NCBI GenBank assembly: GCA_038496675.1
Contig: CM076649.1
Coordinates: forward strand, 20,441,422-20,505,421
DNA from: Rachycentron canadum
Taxonomy: Eukaryota; Chordata; Actinopteri; Carangiformes; Rachycentridae
Direction of reading: 5' to 3'
DNA: 64,000 nucleotides
Numbering within the stretch: position 1 is the stretch's first letter; each line of letters starts with the position of its first letter. Shown piece after piece: positions 59,881 to 64,000 of the stretch. The translations under genes were made by a program, and so were the position numbers. A model generated the notes under the pieces. That model did not search any database. It was not told where the DNA came from and saw only the letters and a list, made by a program, of their open reading frames with translations.

Positions 59881-62800
59881 GTTAAACGAACAGATTCTTC
59901 CCTCAGGGGTTGTTAGTGAGTGAATATTACATCTGCCAGGTGAAAAGAAACATGACTTTAAAGAAAAAGCAATGTTGTTTTGTAAGTGGATGACGTGCCA
60001 ACAAGTTCGGCTTATCAACTTCTAAGATGATAAGGTTAGTGTCGTGTTCATATGAATCTGATGCTGCATGTTAAAGAATGTGCACGATGTAAGAATACTA
60101 TATACTGAAAACTGGTGCTTAAAAGAAATGACTACACCACCCGCTTTCTTCAAGAGTGAGAGGGGTGGACTATACAACATACATGTCAATGTGTGAGCTT
60201 ATATTTGAACTTTGGACAAAGCCAGGCTAACAGTTTCCTCTCCCCTACTGTCTTTATGCTAAGCTAACAACACTCTGACTCTAGTGCTGTACTTAATGCA
60301 CATTAAATGATTGTAACATCTGACTTTAGTTCTGTGATGGCTGGGGTCCTGATGCAGCTCAGATGATAATCCAACCTTATGTGGAGTCAGTTTGCACCAA
60401 CCAATCTAACTTTGTCCTATCTTCTCTCATTCTCATTAGGCACCATTAACCCTCTCAGAGTGTAATATTAGGAGCTCAAGGTCTGTATACTCTCCCTCAC
60501 ATGCCACATGCCCACTTTTCCTGTTGGAAAAACATTCAAAACGGATTTATTTCAGACTCTCCACACTGGTGTTGCCATGTGCCAGATGAGAGATGTTGAT
60601 TTGATAGAGTGTTGCCAGGAGTGCAGCTTCTTTACACCCATGTCTGGTCCACAGCTCCAGTCCAGACTGCAGGTGCTGGTGGTAGTGGATTCTATACTAG
60701 AATAGCTGACGCTGACATCATTGAGCATAATGAAGTATGACAGAGAGAGGATGCCCCTGAATATAAAGGAAATGACTCATTCCTCACTTTTGGTGTGAGT
60801 AAGTTCAGAGCTGAACCATGCTAACATCTTTATGTATTATCCTGCAGGCATGGCAGTGTTTTATTACATTTGTACTTGTAAAGTTAAATTGGATGAAGAC
60901 ATAATTAACTGTACATGATTTTCAAAATGTGAAGCAAACTTTTGGGGCCAAATTTTGAGCTTTGACAATATGTTGTCTGTGTTGCACTGCTGTTTCACAT
61001 TTGAAAAACAGCAGTAGACATTTCTCACAGGGCACCTGGAGCTGGGCACAGGGGGGCATTGTGGACAGGCTGCCGTTGACGGGTGTCAGGGGTTGAGAGA
61101 TTGTCAGACATTAAAAGGGCTGGCTGGTGGAAGGAGGCCAAATGGGCATGCTGGGCATTGCAGGAGAATAGCACTGTTTGGAAAATAGGTATAATTGTTG
61201 AGAACAACAACAAAGCTCCGTTGTGTCAGAAACAAGTGGCAAAGAGTAGGTGGCTTTGCCCCAAGGAACGTAGAGACAAAAACGCTGTACTGTACTCTAT
61301 AAGCCTTTCTTTTTCTATTTTGGTGAAACCACATATTTCAGGGACAACCCTGACGCGGTGTAAGGACACTCCTTCCAAGCCAACAGTCCATTATATTCCC
61401 ATCTGCTTTACAGATGAGACCCTGGGGGGCTGAGAGAGAAGGAAGCCAGAAAAGAAATGGACATGACGTGCACATATCGATGTGGTCATGTTAAAACTAT
61501 CCGGAAAATACAACAGTCCTTGGGCTGAGCTTAAAAAAAGTCTGTGAAGGCTGTTGGTCGTGGTTGTTCACAAGATGACATTGTAGAGATTCAGAATATC
61601 CACCTGAGACCACAACACACTGCGATTATTTATAATCTGCAGCTATTTTTAAAGCAACAGTAAAATATTCCTGTCCTTCCAGAGAAATTAAAAAGAGGCC
61701 TGTCTTTGATTCTCTAATATACTTTAAATGCAAAAAGGACGTAGTTATGAAGCGTGAGCTGGGCTAGAAATACTTCTACAGTTAAAAAGAGATAAAAACT
61801 GTGAGTGAAATGGTTGTTGAGTGTGAACATAGAGACACAGCAGAACCTGGAAGCATTTACCTTGTTGTAGCCTTTGGTGTTGCACAGTTTACTTAGAGTT
61901 CTGCACTAGCTATCTAAAGCCACTAAAAGGCTCTGCTGAGGGTCACTGCACAGGTGGTGATTTGATCTAATATAAAAATATTGAGTAGTGCAGCTTTCAG
62001 GCTTAACCTATTAATGCGGGCATAAAACTGAGACTTGAACCTGTCTAAATCCAGCTAATCCAGACTGGCACCGCCACATTTAAGACCTAAAATCAAGCTA
62101 TAGCAAAAAAGACAAAGGTTTTGCTGTGTTTAAGCCATTACCGATTGTCAGCTCGCCAGGCTAATGTAATGTGGCATAGCTGTCTCCCTCTCTCCTCCCA
62201 CTGGGTATTGCATATTTTCTTGCAACACATGGTGTGCATGGACTTAGACATCTGGTAAAGTCAGGAATGGGACTTCTTCATTATAACAGTAATATCCATG
62301 ACTAAATAAGCAAAAGTCAACTGGAAAGACCCCAATATCATAGATTTATGCCACTGTTATTGTGGCTTGTCATTAGTTGTCCTAAAGATATGTTTCACTA
62401 AACTTTGATATTACTCGCCAGTCTATAAGAAAAGCTGTGAGGTTGGCATCAAACCCTCTCTTCACTCAGAGCTGTCTCCAGCGGTAGAAAGCCATACCAA
62501 GATTCACTAATGTTTTGCTTCTTTTTACATCCCTTCTTTTCCTTCCCGAAACAAATGGATAAAGGGCCGAAACCAACTGACTGGGCCGGACTCAAAAATT
62601 ACACAATGATGTCATTTGTTTTCAACAGTTTGCAACAACAGTTTTCAACCACAATCTCATGAATGGGTCAACCATGTACCAGGTTTTTACCTAGATATGT
62701 TATTTTTCCAAAGTCTTGAATCATGTTGTAATCAGTAAATATTGCAATATCAATGAATGCTGTAAATGAAAATCCTTTCTTTTATCATTATTATTATTAT

Positions 62801-64000
62801 TATTACTTCATAATCATCACTATCATTATTACTTAAAACACAGTTAATAAATTAAAGTAGTCATTTACAGTGTACAAGAAACTCCTAGCCTGTAATCTGA
62901 TTGAATGGCCTCTTTATTTCACTGAATATTGTGTACCTTATGGAACAATCAATTCAAAGCGCCAGATAATGCACACGATGGAATTATTATTATGGAATTA
63001 TTTTGTCATATTAACAAAAAGTATCTCTGTCAGAGCTTAGACCTCACCCAAGTGTAAATTATAGCTCAACTTTGACATTTTTTTTTTTTTTTTATGACAA
63101 AGCTTTGACAGAATGATAAATGGGATCTGAAAAGAAGAATCGATGTAGTTGATTTGAAGTAAATTGAAGTGACATTTGGTTGTGTTGGGCATAATTAGTC
63201 TCAATTATACTAGGGTGAGAGGAAAGCTGGTTTTATTGGAATATAGCCTGACTTTTCATTGATGGAAACCACCCAAATGTTACAAACTAAATAAAAAAGC
63301 AGCTCAATTGGGTGGAAAATCACCCAATCTGGCAACACTGCTCCCAATATCTGTAATGGGCTGAGAAAAAAGTTCACACAAGCGACGGGAGGGGGGCTTT
63401 GTTTTCCATTCCATCAGCACTTCGCTTTGACCATCCCATTTAAAAGACATCCTGTGCTATGAAAATCTGGATTTGGTTCAACAAATCACAGGCATGATGA
63501 ACAGAACACTGTTGCAACAGTTGGGCTTAAGCCATTAAGTCTGGTGTCCTGTACGTAGGTGAACAAAGACATAACAGAATATAGACAAGTATTAAATCAC
63601 AAAGGCTCAGAGGACAGAACCAAAGTACAGGCTGAGGTTGACACAAGAACTGTAGATATTCCTTACTTCTCCAGAACTCATTCCATAGTCATACTGACTT
63701 CAACAGGTCAATACATTGAAATTGTTCTTCATCTTTTACTAGAACGTTGTATTGCAGTGACTAAAAGGACCAATATACAGGATTCAGTGGCATCTGGGGG
63801 TGAGGTTGCTAATTGCAACTAAGTGATTAGATTAGCCGTAATTCCTTCAGTGTTCCTTTAATATGCCTCAGAATGTTAAACAATATTCCTGCTGTATTAT
63901 ATGTACTGTATAAGTTTGACAGTCTCCCCATATTGTTCTGGAGAGGGAGTAAGTCAGTTGGCTGGTTTATTTGTTTTGGAGGCATATTGATGAATGACTG
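59881..64000 (+). other. fbln2: fbln2 intron 2, to end of window
   Basis: No exon recognised. It contains an ATT-type microsatellite (62787-62805) and a T16 run (63078-63093). A frame at 60508-60705 contains a Cys-Cys pair but not the spacing of an anaphylatoxin module, and one at 63559-63822 has no recognisable domain. Assigning all of this to intron 2 assumes no small fibulin exon was missed. Confidence 0.45.

Noticed and set aside
60508..60705. Possible fibulin-2 anaphylatoxin exon (frame with Cys-Cys)
   Set aside because: Only one CC pair with a single nearby Cys; spacing does not fit the six-Cys anaphylatoxin module, and no supported splice frame links to exon 2.
63559..63822. 87-codon + strand frame near the window end
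   Set aside because: Begins at a GTG, has no recognisable domain, and lies in sequence without exon-like boundaries that I can support.

Overview
The window is vertebrate nuclear DNA, almost certainly from a ray-finned (teleost) fish and probably a percomorph. It is gene-poor and intron-rich, has many dinucleotide microsatellites, and carries fish-type repeats: Tc1-like DNA transposons, L2/CR1-type and L1/Tx1-type LINE pieces, and tRNA-headed SINEs. There is nothing bacterial in it: no operons, CRISPR arrays or ribosome-binding sites. One ambiguous base (N, 27622) shows it comes from a draft assembly.

Only two host genes are supported, both on the + strand. The first 1.5 kb holds the last intron and terminal coding exon of hdac11 (796-1038), with a candidate poly(A) signal near 1528. 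About 38 kb further on, a GC/CpG-rich block ending in a splice donor (about 39060-39297) is a plausible promoter and non-coding first exon of fbln2. A very large second exon (41569-43533; coding 41676-43533) encodes the signal peptide, the Cys-rich N-terminal domain and a long acidic Cys-free segment of fibulin-2. Intron 2 of fbln2 starts at 43534 and appears to run to the window end (over 20 kb), since no further fibulin exon was recognised. HDAC11 followed by FBLN2 in the same orientation is also the mammalian order (human 3p25), so the locus is syntenic. The two products (a lysine deacylase/defatty-acylase and an extracellular-matrix glycoprotein) are neighbours but not known partners.

The intergenic region (1.5-39 kb) is mostly transposon debris. 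It holds a Tc1-like fragment (5882-6165), a complete but inactivated Tc1-like element with about 210-bp terminal inverted repeats and TA duplications (10557-12136) that seems to have jumped into an older repeat, and a 5'-truncated L2-type LINE with an unbroken 514-codon reverse transcriptase frame (15560-17787). It also holds a decayed L1/Tx1-type LINE (20735-21715), a decayed CR1/L2-type LINE with a GATT tail (27030-27680), SINEs (25305, 34605, 36613), and copies of two unnamed dispersed repeat families. One of these (family A) has four copies, the other (family B) two.

The most notable unexplained signals are: a CpG-rich, CRE-like-motif-rich block inside fbln2 intron 2 (about 47160-47620), which looks like an internal promoter and alternative first exon; a perfect 20-bp stem/6-nt loop hairpin (32863-32908); three upstream ATGs before the fbln2 start, one overlapping it; a glutamate-coding microsatellite in fbln2; an 8-G tract in the hdac11 tail; and an apparent assembly join inside the GATT microsatellite. 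I found no convincing novel multi-gene system.
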